Shown here: piece by piece, positions 23,331 through 34,764 of the stretch
Position numbering within the stretch: position 1 is the first letter of the stretch
Layout: every line of letters begins with the position of its first letter
Source: Tolypeutes matacus
Lineage: Eukaryota; Chordata; Mammalia; Cingulata; Chlamyphoridae
DNA: 64,000 nt
Reading direction: 5' to 3'
Assembly (NCBI GenBank): GCA_026826555.1
Contig: JAKSZT010054565.1
Location: 7,216,091 to 7,280,090, forward strand
Notes under the pieces: generated by a model
The model's database searches: none
Told to the model about the DNA's origin: nothing
Seen by the model: only the letters and a program-made list of their open reading frames with translations
Position numbers and translations under genes: made by a program

Positions 23331-24380
23331 AACAGTTTGAAAAATTCCTCTTAAAGTGAAAGTTAAGCTGTTGCACCTGGCCCCACTTATGACCAAAGAT
23401 AGGCACAATGCCTATTTGGCCTTTTTGGATTTTGAAGACAACATATTCTTCCTTTGGGTTTGTTGCTCCAGCCTATTTACTGAACTACTAGAAAAGCTGC
23501 TAGTTTCAAGTGGGTACTAGAAAAAGAAGAGTCTCTGCGACAGTTCCAGGCTTCTTTGCAAGCACCACTACCACTTGAACCTAGCAGATCCAATTGTGTT
23601 GAAAGTGTCAGTGGCAAATAGAGATGCTGTCTGGAACTTTGACAGGGCCTTTTAGGAAAATCACAACACAGAACTTTAGGATTTTGGAGCAAAGCCCTGC
23701 CATCCTCTGTAGACAACTACTATCCTTTTGATAAATAGCTTTTGGCCTGCTACTGGAACTTAGTGGAGAAGAAATGCTTAACCATGGGCCACAGAGTTAC
23801 CATAAGACCTGAATTGCCTGTCATGAGCTGCATGTTGACTGCCTCACAAAACCATAAATTTCAGCAGCACTCCACCATAAAATGGAAGTGGTATATATGA
23901 GATAGGGTTTGAGAAGATCGTGAAGACACAAGTATGTTACATGAGGAAATGGCCTAAATGCCCCATGTCCCTCACTTCTGCAACTTTACCTTTTGTTTCC
24001 CAGCCCACAGCTATGGCCTCTTTGGGAACTCCTTAAAGTCTGTTGGCTGAAGAAGAGAAAACTCAGGCCTGTTTTACAGATGGTTTGCATAATATGCAGG
24101 TACCACCCAAAATTGGAGAGCTTCAGCTACACAGCCTCTCTGTGAGACATCACTGAAAGACAGGGATGATGGAAGTCCTCCAAGTGGGTGGAGTGTTGAG
24201 CAATGCATCCTGTTCACTTTGCTTGGAAGGAGAAATGGCTGGAGGTGCATTTGTACACTGATTCATGGGCTGTTGCCAATGCTTTGGTTCAATGGTCAGG
24301 AGCTTGGAAGGAATATGACTTGAAATTTGGTGATAAAAAGGTTTGGGGAAAAAGAAAATAAGAAAATATTTTTCCCCACA
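23331..24380 (+). pseudogene. ERV-L RT connection and RNase H remnants
   Basis: Pol continues in scattered frames. An FTDG-type RNase H motif appears near 24073 and a TDSWAVANA-type motif near 24258, both expected in that domain. No open frame exceeds about 90 codons on the coding strand. The region is heavily mutated. Confidence 0.65.
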
Positions 24381-25675
24381 TGAATGCTCACAAGATAGTG
24401 AATTCAACAGAGGAAGATTTTAATAATCAATTGGATAAGATGATCCATTCTGTGGTTAGAAGCCAGTTTCATTCCCCAGCCATTCCTGCCATTGCCCAAT
24501 GGGCTCATAAGTGAAGTAGCCATGGTAGTATAGATAGAGGATAAGCATGGGCTCAAAATCATGGAATGCAGCTCATGAAGGTGAACCTTGCTACAGACAT
24601 GGCTGAGCATCCAATCCACCAGCTGCAGAAAACCACAATCAACACCTGATATGGTACCATTCACTGAAGTTATCAATGTGCTACCTGTTGGCAGGGTGAT
24701 TCACTGGATCACTAACATCATGGTAGAATCAGTGATATTTTCTAACTGGAATAAACAAATATTCCAGATATAGGTATGACCTTCCCTGCACACAATACTT
24801 CTGCCAAAACAACCATCTGTGGTCTTACAGAATGGCTTATTCACTATCATGGTACTCCACACTGCACTGCTTCTGATAAAGGAACCCACTTCACAGCAAT
24901 TGAAATGTAGGAATGGGCACAATCTCATAGAACACACTGGACTTACCATCTTCCCCTTCATCCTGACCAGCTGGATTGATGGAACAGTGGAATGGACTTT
25001 TGAAGACTCAGCTATAGCATGAACTAAGTGGTAATAACTTTCAGATCTGGGGCAAGTTTCTCCAGGAGACTGTGTATGCTCTAAATCAGCATGCACTCTG
25101 GTGCTGTTTCTCCAGTAGCCAGGAAACATGGGTCCAGGAATTAAGGGGTGGAAATGGAAGTGGCACCACTCTCTATTGCCTTTAGTGACTCACTAAGAAA
25201 ATATTTGCTTCCTGTCTCCTGACACAATAAGCTCTTCAGGTTTACAGGTCTTATTTCCAAAATTATGACTTCTTCCACCAGGAGACACAACAATAATTCC
25301 ACTGAATTTGGTATTAAGACTGTCACCTGGTCACTTTGATTGATCCTGATATCAAGGGGAAATGGTATTGCAGCTACACAATGAAGTAAAGAAGACTTTG
25401 CCTGGAATGCAGGGGATACCCTAAGGCATCTCATATTACCACTCTTTGCTATTAAATCCAATGGAAAAATGAAACAATCCAAACCAGGCAGGAGTACCAA
25501 TGATCTATAAACTTCAGGAATGAAGGTTTGGTTCTCCCTACCAAGTAAAGAACCATTGTCACCTGAAGTGCTTGCTTCGGGTAAAGGGGCATGGAATGGG
25601 TACTGGAAGAAGGTACTGATAAGGATAAACTATGACCAGGTGACCAGTTACAGAAACGAAGATCGCAATGGTCAT
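24381..25675 (+). pseudogene. ERV-L integrase region and pol 3' end, decayed
   Basis: A zinc-binding-like segment near 24470-24580 is followed by an SDKGTHFT-type motif near 24866, where the second catalytic Asp of the integrase core lies. The C-terminal part runs to the last pol-like text around 25520-25640. No env gene follows, as is normal for ERV-L. The element stops at about 25675, where an antisense LTR-like block begins. Short ORFs here are fragments. Confidence 0.6.
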
Positions 25676-26424
25676 TGTTTAGTTTGCCAAAGGGCCGCCA
25701 AAGCAAAGTACAAGAAAGGGGTAGGCTTTCTAAAAAGGAGATTTATTTGTGGTACACACTTATAGTTACAAATCCATGAAAAGTCCAAACTGAGGCACCA
25801 TTAGAGATATTTTCTCACCAAAGTCAGCTGTGTCGATTCTGTTGTCCAGGCATGTGGAAAAGCAAGATGGCCAATAATCTCTGCCAAGGTCTCCAACTTT
25901 TTCAGCTGTAGGCAAACTTGGCAAAGGGCTTATCTCTTACTGGGCCTTCTCTCTCTCTCTCCCTCTCCGGGCTTCAGCTCCTTGAGTTTCTCTGGGGCTT
26001 CCCTCTTTGTAGCTCAGCTGTGGTCAAAACCACTTTCACATGACAGCATCAAACATGCAGGATCCTTTTCCTGTGTCTTTCTGTGTGTCCATTTATATCA
26101 GGCCCAGCATGGGGATGGAGACTCAACCTGAGTCATGCCTCACTGACAGCGTCTAGTTAAAAGCTCTAAAATGATTGTATCAAGTAATATAATCAAAGTC
26201 CCCTCAATATAAATTAAAGCAATCAAATGTGTCATGCCCAGAGGAATAGATTAGGTTATAAACATAATCTTTCTCTATTTGGGATTCAGAAAATACTCTC
26301 AAACTGCCTCACTCCACCATTTGAATCCCAAAATGACACGTCTTTCTGTATGCAAAAGATGTTCCTTACATCACAATATTCCAAAAATCTTAAATCATTT
26401 AAGTAGTGGTGGTAAGTACAAAAT
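25676..26424 (-). mobile_element. antisense LTR-like element, family uncertain
   Basis: The left edge (agtttgccaaagggccgccaa, then aggagatttattt) is what the reverse complement of a MaLR/ERV-L-type LTR 3' end looks like, with an AAATAAAT-type polyadenylation signal. A CT-rich run lies at 25948-25966. The right part to 26424 has no firm match. It is not a copy of the LTR at 20085-20522, so it does not complete that provirus. Confidence 0.45.
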
Positions 26425-26768
26425 CACATCAAAATGGTTGGAAAATAATTTTACATGCAAAACTAACCAAAAAAGGGATGGAGTAGCCATACTATTATCA
26501 GACAAAATAGACTTTAATTGCAAAATTATTGTAAAAGACAAAGAAGGACACTATATATTAACAAACGGAGAAATCTATCATGAAGAAAGAACAATCATAA
26601 ACTTTTATGTACATAACCAGGGCACCTCAAAATACATGATGCAAACATTGGAAAACTTAGGTGGAAAATAGATGTGTCAACAATTATAGTGGGAGACTTT
26701 AATACAACATTATCACCATTAGAAAATCTTGATAGAAGATCAATAGAAAAACAGAACTGGATATTTCA
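26425..26768 (+). pseudogene. L1 ORF2 endonuclease fragment
   Basis: It matches L1-A ORF2 from about 9010 to 9300: a GWKTI-like start, KRDGVAILLSDKIDF, INFYVHNQGTSKYM, then GDFNT in another frame. Both ends are cut, and a frameshift follows LGGK (26671). It directly precedes the start of L1-B. Confidence 0.75.
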
Positions 26769-28666
26769 AAGATGGCATCAGTTTTAATGGGCACTCACCA
26801 TCTCTCTTGCAAAGAATGGCTGATTGGGGACAGGATCCTGCCCCGTGAGCTGTTCTGGGAGCTTACAGAGTGGGAGGATTTGGGGCATCGATCTGGAGGG
26901 AGCTGGACAGGGAGACAGACTGCTAAAGATAAAACTGTGAGTTTTTAGCCCTGTGTCTGGAAATCACAGACAGCTAAGCCCCACCTTAGGGCAAGGGGAC
27001 AAGGTGAGCCTGGACTCCTCCAGCCACCTAGCTAGAGAGATCATTCTCTGAGAATGGAAAGCATTCTCTGGCAAGGGGCAGAGAGGGGTTTTCTTTCTAT
27101 GGGTTTGGTTGCATGGATCACCTTTGAGCTCTGGGGAGCACATTGGCTGGCTTGAAGTAGCACCAGTCAGAGGGGAGAGGTGAATCTGCTGAGGCAGCCT
27201 GATGTACCTAACTAGCCTGGGATACGGAGGCTTGGCCTGAGAGAGGACAGAATCAGCCAATTTAATAGTTCTGCACTGAGGATTTTCAGAATTTCAACTC
27301 CCCTAAGGGAGTCAGGCTGTGGGAAGCACCTAACAAGTTTCCAAGAGCCTATTTGGGGTCCCCTGGGAAGAGGGGTGGTCTAGAAGAAGCTTGAAAATCA
27401 TTTCAGTGCTGTGGTGTGCTCAGTCATCAGGGTCCCATTTGAATTTCAAAGAGAACTCAACCTGACCAGGAGAGGGGAGGGGAGACCTGCTCATACAGCC
27501 TGCGGAATTCTGTTGCCCTAGGAGAGTAAATACTGCTGGGGGGAAGGTGACTGAATAACTTTCTGAAGAGCTAAGTGACCCATTTAGAAAGATAGCACAG
27601 TGACGGAATTTCTGTCTTGAATATATGAGGTCCCTAGTTCGATTCCCAGCTCTTATAAGAGTAGTGATCCACTAGGATATCTAACATCCAGCTGATACCT
27701 TAGGACCGGGAAAACATAGACGTTATTTTTGTACTAGCTTCTTTTGGGTCCCTTATTTTTCCAAAAAAAAAGGTAACTTAAAAAAAAATTTAACTTAGTT
27801 TACTTTGCTAAAACCCACCTCAAAACCTGCAGAGAGAAGCCTGCAGGGTAATTGATTGATGAACACAAGCAGCCTGAGAAGCTCTACAAGAGCCCAGGAA
27901 GGAACACTGTTCTTCTTTAGCTTTGTTTGACTACTTACCAGTGTGTTTGTTTGGTTTTTTTTTTTTCCCGTTGTTGTTATTGTTTTGTTTTGTTTCTTTT
28001 TTTTCTCCTCCCACGCTCTTTAAAATTAGGTGCAGTGAGCTTTTTTCTTCTTTGCTGCACTTCTTCTTCCTTATTTCCCATTTTCTGTGTATACTGATTT
28101 TGTCTACCAAGGTTATCTCTTTTCCTTCCCTCATCTTTCTATCTTCTGCTTTCTGTTGTGATGCTTACACTCCACCTTTTTTTTTATTAGTCCTTAACTT
28201 TACTGGTTTCAATTTCTATCTTGTCTATTCTGTTTTCTTTTTTTTATTAACTTTTTTCTTTCTTTCTTTTCTTTTCTCTTCCTCTCTCTCCTCATCATTC
28301 TGGCCTTTAAACTCATTCTATATATTTTTCTCTATTTGGCTTCCCATTTCATTGCAGGTACTCCACTTTTTTTATTCCTATTACTCTACACTGCTTACAT
28401 GAGTTAAATATTCATTTTACTAAGTTTTATACAGCCTCTCTTCTATCTTTTATTATTATTACTATTATCCTTTTTTCCCCTTACCTCTTTTGATTTCTCT
28501 GGCCCTAATCTTTTTCCTTCAAGGGAACATAGAAAATAGCAAGAAAATACAAAGAAGAGCAAAGTGTCAAAGAGAAAACTTAACAAACACAGAAAACCAG
28601 CAGCTAAACAAAACTGTAGAGCAGAGAGAGAAGTAAATCAACTGAATAAACCCATCAAGATAAATT
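26769..28666 (+). mobile_element. L1-B 5'UTR
   Basis: It starts near caaagatggcatc, an L1-like 5' start with an AAGATGGC core (26771-26778). It aligns with L1-A in the gtgagctgttctggg region and in the pyrimidine-rich region before ORF1. It has about 330 bp that L1-A lacks (27380-27745), including a tRNA-like module. The stretch 27940-28520 is almost pure pyrimidine and encodes a 159-aa Phe/Leu/Ser-rich frame that is a composition artefact. Confidence 0.7.
27590..27662 (+). repeat. tRNA-like module in L1-B 5'UTR
   Basis: The module has an A-box-like tagcacagtga, a degenerate arm, then gaggtccctagttcgattcccag with a clear B box. It is bordered by ordinary L1 5'UTR on both sides. The right flank (gtgatccactaggatatc, ccagctgatacc) is homologous to the flank of the module in L1-0, so both copies inherited it from a common L1 ancestor. 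No A-tail follows it. Confidence 0.65.
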
Positions 28667-29631
28667 ATGACCAGAGGGCAACACAAAATTACAAACCATA
28701 CTAAGAAATAGGAAGACATGGACCAGTCCTATGAACAAACTAAAAATCAGGAAGAGAGGTAGAACATCAAAGACCTAATCAAACCTGTCCAAATAAATAT
28801 TATGGATGAACTTAATGAAGTGAAGGAAGAGATTAAGGATATTAAGAAGACAATGGGAGAAAATACTGACGATATTGTAAACATATATAAAAAGATAACG
28901 GATATGATGGTGATGAATGGCACAATCCAAGAAATAAAAAAGACACTGGATTCACATAACAGCAGATATGAACAGGCAGAAGAAAGAATTAGTGATGTGG
29001 AAGACAGTACATCTGAAATCAAAGAGATATTAGAACAGATAGATAAAAAGCTAGAAAAAATCCAGGAGGGATTTTGGGATTTGAATGAAAAGACAAAATG
29101 CACAAACATATGCATTATAGTCATCCTAAGGGAGAAGAGAAGGGAAAGGGAACAGAATGCGGGTTGAAGGAAATAATGGCTGAAAACTTCCCAACCCTAT
29201 TGAAAGAGATGGATGTACATGTACAGGAGCCACAGCACACCCTAAACAGTATAAATCCTTACAGGCCTACTCTAAGACATATACTTGTCAAAATGTCCAA
29301 TGCTCAAGACAAAGAGAAAATACTCAAGGTAGCAAGAGAAAAGAGAACCATCACAAACAAGGGAAACTCAATAAGATTAAGTGCTGGCTTCTCATCTGAA
29401 TCCATGGAGGTAAGAAGACTGTGGTATCGCATAGTCAAGAATTCCCAGCCATGAATTCTCTATCCAGCAGAGCTGGTATTCAAAATGATGGAGAGTTCAA
29501 AATATTCACAGATAAACAGAAATTAAGAGAGAATGCCAAAAAGAAACATGTCCTTCAGGAAATACTAAAGGAAGTTCTACAGGTTGAAAGGAAAAATCAG
29601 GAGAGAGAGAGAGAGTGGGAGGAGAGTGTAA
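28667..29631 (+). pseudogene. L1-B ORF1, broken
   Basis: ATG at 28667 (MTRGQHKITN) but a TAG 14 codons later. The coiled coil is readable at 28802-29150 (EEIKDIKKTMGENTDDIVN) and the core at 29098-29454 (KGEEKGKGTE, RPTLRHILVKMSNAQ). The C-terminal part is in other frames up to about 29631. The expected size for the family is about 320 codons. It carries stops and at least two frameshifts. Confidence 0.8.
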
Positions 29632-29696
29632 GAACAACTAAAAAGACAAAAAGAGAAATAAAAACAACATATGACATATATAAACCCAAAGAAAAT

Positions 29697-29888
29697 ATGG
29701 CTGATGTAAGAAACCCTTGACAGTAATAACACTGAATGTTAATGGATTAAACTCACCAATCAAGAGACACAGATTAGCAGAATGGATAAGGAAATATGAC
29801 CCATCTATAGGTTGTATACAAGAAACCCACCTTAGACCCAGGGAGTCAAGGAAGCTGAAAGTGAATGGTTGGAAAACAATTTTACAAT
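29697..29888 (+). pseudogene. L1-B ORF2, first ~60 codons
   Basis: ATG at 29697 is followed by a stop after eight codons. One base of frameshift restores VITLNVNGLNSPIKRHRLAEW and the QETHLRPRES motif of the endonuclease. The element is cut at 29888, in the middle of the GWKTI-like segment, and joins an antisense L1 3'UTR. The 3' part of L1-B is absent. Confidence 0.8.
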
Positions 29889-31470
29889 TTGAAATCTCTT
29901 AGTCATAAAAACTCATTTGTATTTATCCTTTCCTGTTTAGGGTCAAGGTTTTTTTCCAGGTGCATTGATAGTTGGCATTTGGTAACAATCCCTAAGGGCC
30001 AGGGAAACTAATCCCTAGGTGTCAAGTCTAATGCCAGGGGGAATGTAGTACATTTATATGCTGAGTTTGATTTAGAGAGAGGTCACATTTGAGCAACAAG
30101 GAGGCCCTCAGGAGGCAATTCTTAGGCAATGTATAAAACTAGGCTAAGTTTCCATTTCAAAAGAACAATTTCATAAGTACAATCATCAATATAAAGGGCC
30201 CAGTGCAATGGTCCTTCCTCCTTCATTAGTCACCACCCCTGTACTCAGGGGATTCTTGCTGTCCCATTACAGAATGTAGCAGAATGTAGCCGAACTCCCA
30301 AGTTTGGTTATTGTATGGATCTCCACCCACCATGACCATGCCCCATGAACACTTGAACACATTCATATGCCTTAGAAGGATGCCCCAGATGGACCCCCTC
30401 CAATGCCTCTGCCATCACTGTCACCCTGCACCAATGTTCCTCCCCTGCCACACTTGTGACCCTTCTGTGATCCAAGACCTCTCCAAAGATGAAGAAAATA
30501 ACCAAATAAAATTCATAAGAAAATGAAATAATGATAGTTTTAAATATATATAAAATAGGTGCTCACCATCTCACATTTCTTCTGAATATATTCCTAGAAG
30601 TGGGATTGCCAGATCATATGGCATTTCTATATTTAGCTTAATGAGTAAATGCCAAACTGTCTTTCACAAAGAGTGCACCATTTTATATTCCCAACAGTGA
30701 AGGATTGTTCCTATTTCTCTGCATCCTCTTCAGCACTTGTACTTTTCTGTTTTTTTTTAAATAATGGCCATCCTGTAAAGAGTGAGATGTTATCTCATTG
30801 TAATTTTGATCTGCATTTCCCTAATAGCTAGTGATGTTGAGCTTCTCATCATGTGCTTTATGGCCATTTACATTTCTTCCTTGAAAAAAATTCTATTCAA
30901 GTATTTTACCCATTTTTAACTGAGTCATTTGCCTTTATATAACATTGAGATCAAACCCTTATTGGTTATGTGGTTTCTAAAATTTTTCTCCCATTTCATA
31001 GGCTGCCTTTTCAACTTCTTCACAAGTCATTTGTGACTTCTTCACAAGTCACAAGTGTTTAATGTTGAGGAGGTCCCGTTTATTTTTCTTTCATTGTGCT
31101 GTACATGTAGGTTTAAGAAACCACCACTTACAATGAGATCTTGAAAATGTTTTGCAACATTTTCTTATAGGAATTTCGTGGTTCTAGCTTTTATATTTAG
31201 GTCTTTCATCCATTTTGAGTTACTTTTGTATAAGATTTGAGATAGGGGTCCTATTTCTTTATTTTAGCTAGGGTTATGCAATTCTCTCAGCACCATTTGT
31301 TGAATAGACTGTTCGGTCCAGCTCAGTGGGCTTGGCATCCTTGTCAAAAATCACTTGATCATTGAAGTGAGGGACTATTTCTGAATTCTCAATTAGATTC
31401 CATTATTTCACGTTTATGTCAGTATGATTCTGTTTACTTCACTGTAGTTAAGCAATGTACTTTTTAATAT
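29889..31470 (-). mobile_element. antisense L1: 3'UTR part and ORF2 C-terminus
   Basis: 29889-30545 matches the long-type 3'UTR (compare 35780-36420). 30546-31470 is the reverse complement of ORF2 C-terminal coding sequence (compare 34380-34620 and 39110-39440). The terminal 3' end of the L1 is missing at the left junction. No frame is preserved. Confidence 0.75.
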
Positions 31471-32228
31471 TTTTTGTTTTTTTATATATTTTAACAGTTT
31501 TATTGATGTGTAGTTACATACCATAAAATTCACCATAGAATTCAATGATCCTATAATTCAACAAGGCATTTGTTACAGATCATACAATTCAGCGATTCTT
31601 AGTCAATTTATTCAGTTGTACAACCTTTCCACAATCCAATCTTAGAATATTTTTGTCAACCCAAAGAGTTTCCTCATGACCATTTCTAACTATCCCCTAC
31701 TCCCAGTCCCAGCTCAGGGTAACCACTATTATGCTTTCTGTTTCTCTATATTTGCCTTTTCTGAGTGTTTTATATAAATGGAATCATGCAATATGTATTC
31801 TTTTGCCTCAAGCTTTTTTCACTTAGCATATGGTTTATGAGGTTCATTCATATTGTTATCTGTTTTGGTCATTTGTTCCTTTTTAATGCTAAGTAATATT
31901 CCATTGTATAGATGCGTGTATTGTTTATCCATTCACCAATGGAATAACACTTGGGTTGTTTCCAGTTTGTGTTATTATGAATAATGCTGTTATGAATATT
32001 CATGTACATGTCTTTCCATGAAAATTTTTCATTTTTCTTGTTGTGTCAAGTGGTTGTATGTGTACATTTTTAAATGTGAAAATGTTTTCCAAAACATTTG
32101 TAGCATTTTACATTCCCACCAGCAAAGTATGAGGAATCCAATTTTTTTTGAACAATTGTCAACACTTGTCCATCTTTTTTATTATAGCCATCCTTGTGAT
32201 TGTGAAGTGGTATCTCATGATTTTTTAA
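31471..32228 (-). mobile_element. older antisense L1M-type 3' end
   Basis: It begins with T-rich sequence and taacagttttattgatgtgtag, then the ataaaattcacc region, followed from about 31880 by ORF2 C-terminal reverse complement (attccattgtatagatg). This 3'UTR type differs from the lineage-specific ones in the window and resembles L1M families shared by placental mammals. Confidence 0.65.
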
Positions 32229-34645
32229 CCTTATATTTAAAGAAGTTTTAGATTTGCATTTACAGAAAAAAATACACTGAAAGTAGAGGGAATTTCCATA
32301 TAAGTTCACCACTGCACCCACCCAGATAGTTACCACTATTATTGACATCTTAGATTAGTGTGGTACATTTGTTACAGTCAGTGAACCAATATTGAAACAT
32401 TGCTACTAACCCAAGTCTACAGTTTACATTATAATTTACTCTTTCTGCTATACAGTTGCATAAGCCTTAGCAAATGCATAATGTCATGCATCAGTCATTG
32501 CATTATTATATAGAAGAATCTCACCACCCCAAATTTTTCTTCTGTTCCACCCATTCATTCCCCAATCCCTTCTGAACCCCTGGCAACACCTATCTTTATA
32601 TCAATGTTGTGAGTTCTTCTGCCAACAGATAACATCCATGATAACAACTAATCTTCTTTGGTCCATGGCCACACCCCACCATGATTGTTCATTCCCCAAT
32701 CCTGAGGGACCCAGAACAAAGTCCACTCCAACAGTCCCAGGCTGAGAGGGGACACAAAGAACAAGGGGCAGATGGAAGGCACTATTCTGTCTGCAGCTGC
32801 AAACACTCTCATTTGTTGGGATGGGACCTGTCAATCATCATCATTTTGTTGGCTGTCCAGGGGAAGCCTGAAGAACTGGGATTCAAGGATCAACTGGCAT
32901 TTGAACAGTCCAAAGATTTAAGTCTATGTGAAATATACTTAACAGGTACATTGAAAATTATAGGTTCAAATAAAAGGAGTAGAAGAATAATGATTAGGGG
33001 ATTATAAATGAGTATAACTATGTTATATTAGGAAAAGAGATTTTCATATATTACCTGATGGGGCATGCCAAAGGGGTGTTAATTTCATGATGCTGTATGC
33101 CTTGTCTCTGTTGTCCATCTGTCCCAAGAGCCCTTGGGAGAACTCTTGTATGAGAATTTCTACCATGCAGTTAGTGAAATCTGTCTGACCCTTGCATAAC
33201 CATAACCTCCAGAATGGTTTCCCAATTCACTTTGAAATCTCTTATTCATTAAAACACCTTTCTATTTAATATTCCCCACTTTTAGTCACAGTCTTTTTCC
33301 AAATACATTGATGATTTTGATGATTAATGTTTGGTATTAATCCTTTGGTGCCAGGGAAACCTGTCCCTGGAAATCATATCCCACATGAGAGGAAAGTAGT
33401 GAGTTTATTTTCAGAATTTGGCTTAGAGAGAGGCCACATTTGGTTAGCAAGGAGGATTGCAGGAGATAGCTCTTAGGCATTAATTATAATTAGGCAAAGT
33501 TTCATTTTTACAGGAACAAATTTTTTACATATAAGCATTAAGTTTGAGGACTTGGCATATAGGAGTGTTTTCTTTTCTTAGGCATGGCTTATATATTCCA
33601 GAGATTTTTGTCATTTTATTTGAGAAAGTAGCAGGGCTTCCCAAGGATGGAAGTGTAATATTTTGTTCACTGCTCTATGGGCCTCTATCTATTGAGAAAA
33701 CATACCTATAACAACAAAACCACATTCATATCCCATAAAAGCATATTTTAGTGGCATTTTCCCAGTATTTTACCCATCTAATAACACCCTGTACTAGTGA
33801 TGTAACTTTTTATAGATCCTGAAAGAACACTCTTATATTTATATTATTAAGTACAGTCCTTGGCCACCCCAGAATTCACTGATTTATACAGTTGCCCACT
33901 TTATCCTCTAGCTTTCCTTCTAGCCTTATGAATAGGCCAAAACTTCCTTATCAACCATGTTCACACTCACATTTTGGTGCTATTAATTACATTCACATCA
34001 CTGCATCCTCATCACCTCTGTCAATTTCCAAACTGGTACAATCAAACAAATTACAATTTCTGCACAGATTAAGCATTGGCTCACCAATCTCTATTTCCCT
34101 ATCTTCTAATAACCTATCTTCTGGACTCTACCGCTATGTTTCTGGTAACAATCCTTGGTTCAAACAGTGAGATCATGCAATATTTGTCCTTTTGTGTTTC
34201 ATTTATTTCACTCAACTTAAGGTCTTCAAAGTTCATCCATGTTGTCTTGTATCAAAACTTCATTCCTTTCTCCAGCTGTATAATCTATTGTGTATATATA
34301 CCACATTTGTTTAACCATTTATCTGTTGATGGACACCTAGATTGATCCCATCTTTTGGCAATTGTGAATAATGCTGCTATGGACATTGGTGTGCATATAT
34401 CTGTTCATGTCCTTGCTTTCAATTTGTCTGAGTATATACCTAGCAGTGGGATGGCTGGATCATATGGCAAATCTAGTCTTAGCTTTATGACAAACCACCA
34501 AATTGTCTTCTACAGACCCTGCAACATTTTACATTCCCACCAGCAGTGAATGCCTGTTCATTCCTATTTCTATACATCCTCACCAGCACTTGTCGTTTTC
34601 TTATTTTTAATAGCAGGTAATTTAGTAGGTGTAAAGTGATATCAC
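32229..34645 (-). mobile_element. antisense L1: complete long 3'UTR plus ORF2 C-terminus
   Basis: The 3' terminus (tttaaagaagttttagattt) is at the left. The 3'UTR runs to about 34150 and is followed without a break by ORF2 C-terminal coding sequence (34180-34620). This shows that the roughly 1.9-kb segment is a true L1 3'UTR and not a separate repeat. Target duplications were not found. Confidence 0.75.
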
Positions 34646-34764
34646 ACTGTAGGTTATTTTTTTATATATATATATATTTTTGAGGTACCAGGGATGGCGA
34701 TTGAACCCAGGACCTCATATGTGGGAAGCTGGACCTCAGTCACTGAGCCACATCAGCTCCCCAT
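34646..34764 (-). mobile_element. DAS-like tRNA-Ala-derived SINE
   Basis: On the minus strand it reads ggggagctgatgtggctcag with an A-box-like tggctcagtga. A short extra insert sits after the B box (gggttcaatcgcc), then tggtacctc, then a TA-rich tail. The whole tRNA-Ala-related head is present. The flanks ctgtaggtta and ctgtagtttt may be a 6-bp duplication. It separates two antisense L1 3' segments. Confidence 0.8.

Noticed and set aside
25676..26424. 3' LTR of the ERV-L provirus
   Set aside because: It is antisense and does not match the 5' LTR at 20085-20522.
27590..27662. Functional tRNA gene
   Set aside because: The acceptor stem does not pair, the anticodon arm is degenerate and no Pol III terminator follows closely; it is a tRNA-derived module.
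27923..28402. 159-aa Phe/Leu/Ser-rich ORF with membrane-like stretches
   Set aside because: It lies in the pyrimidine-rich L1 5'UTR; the hydrophobicity is a by-product of T/C-rich codons and the frame is not shared by L1-A.
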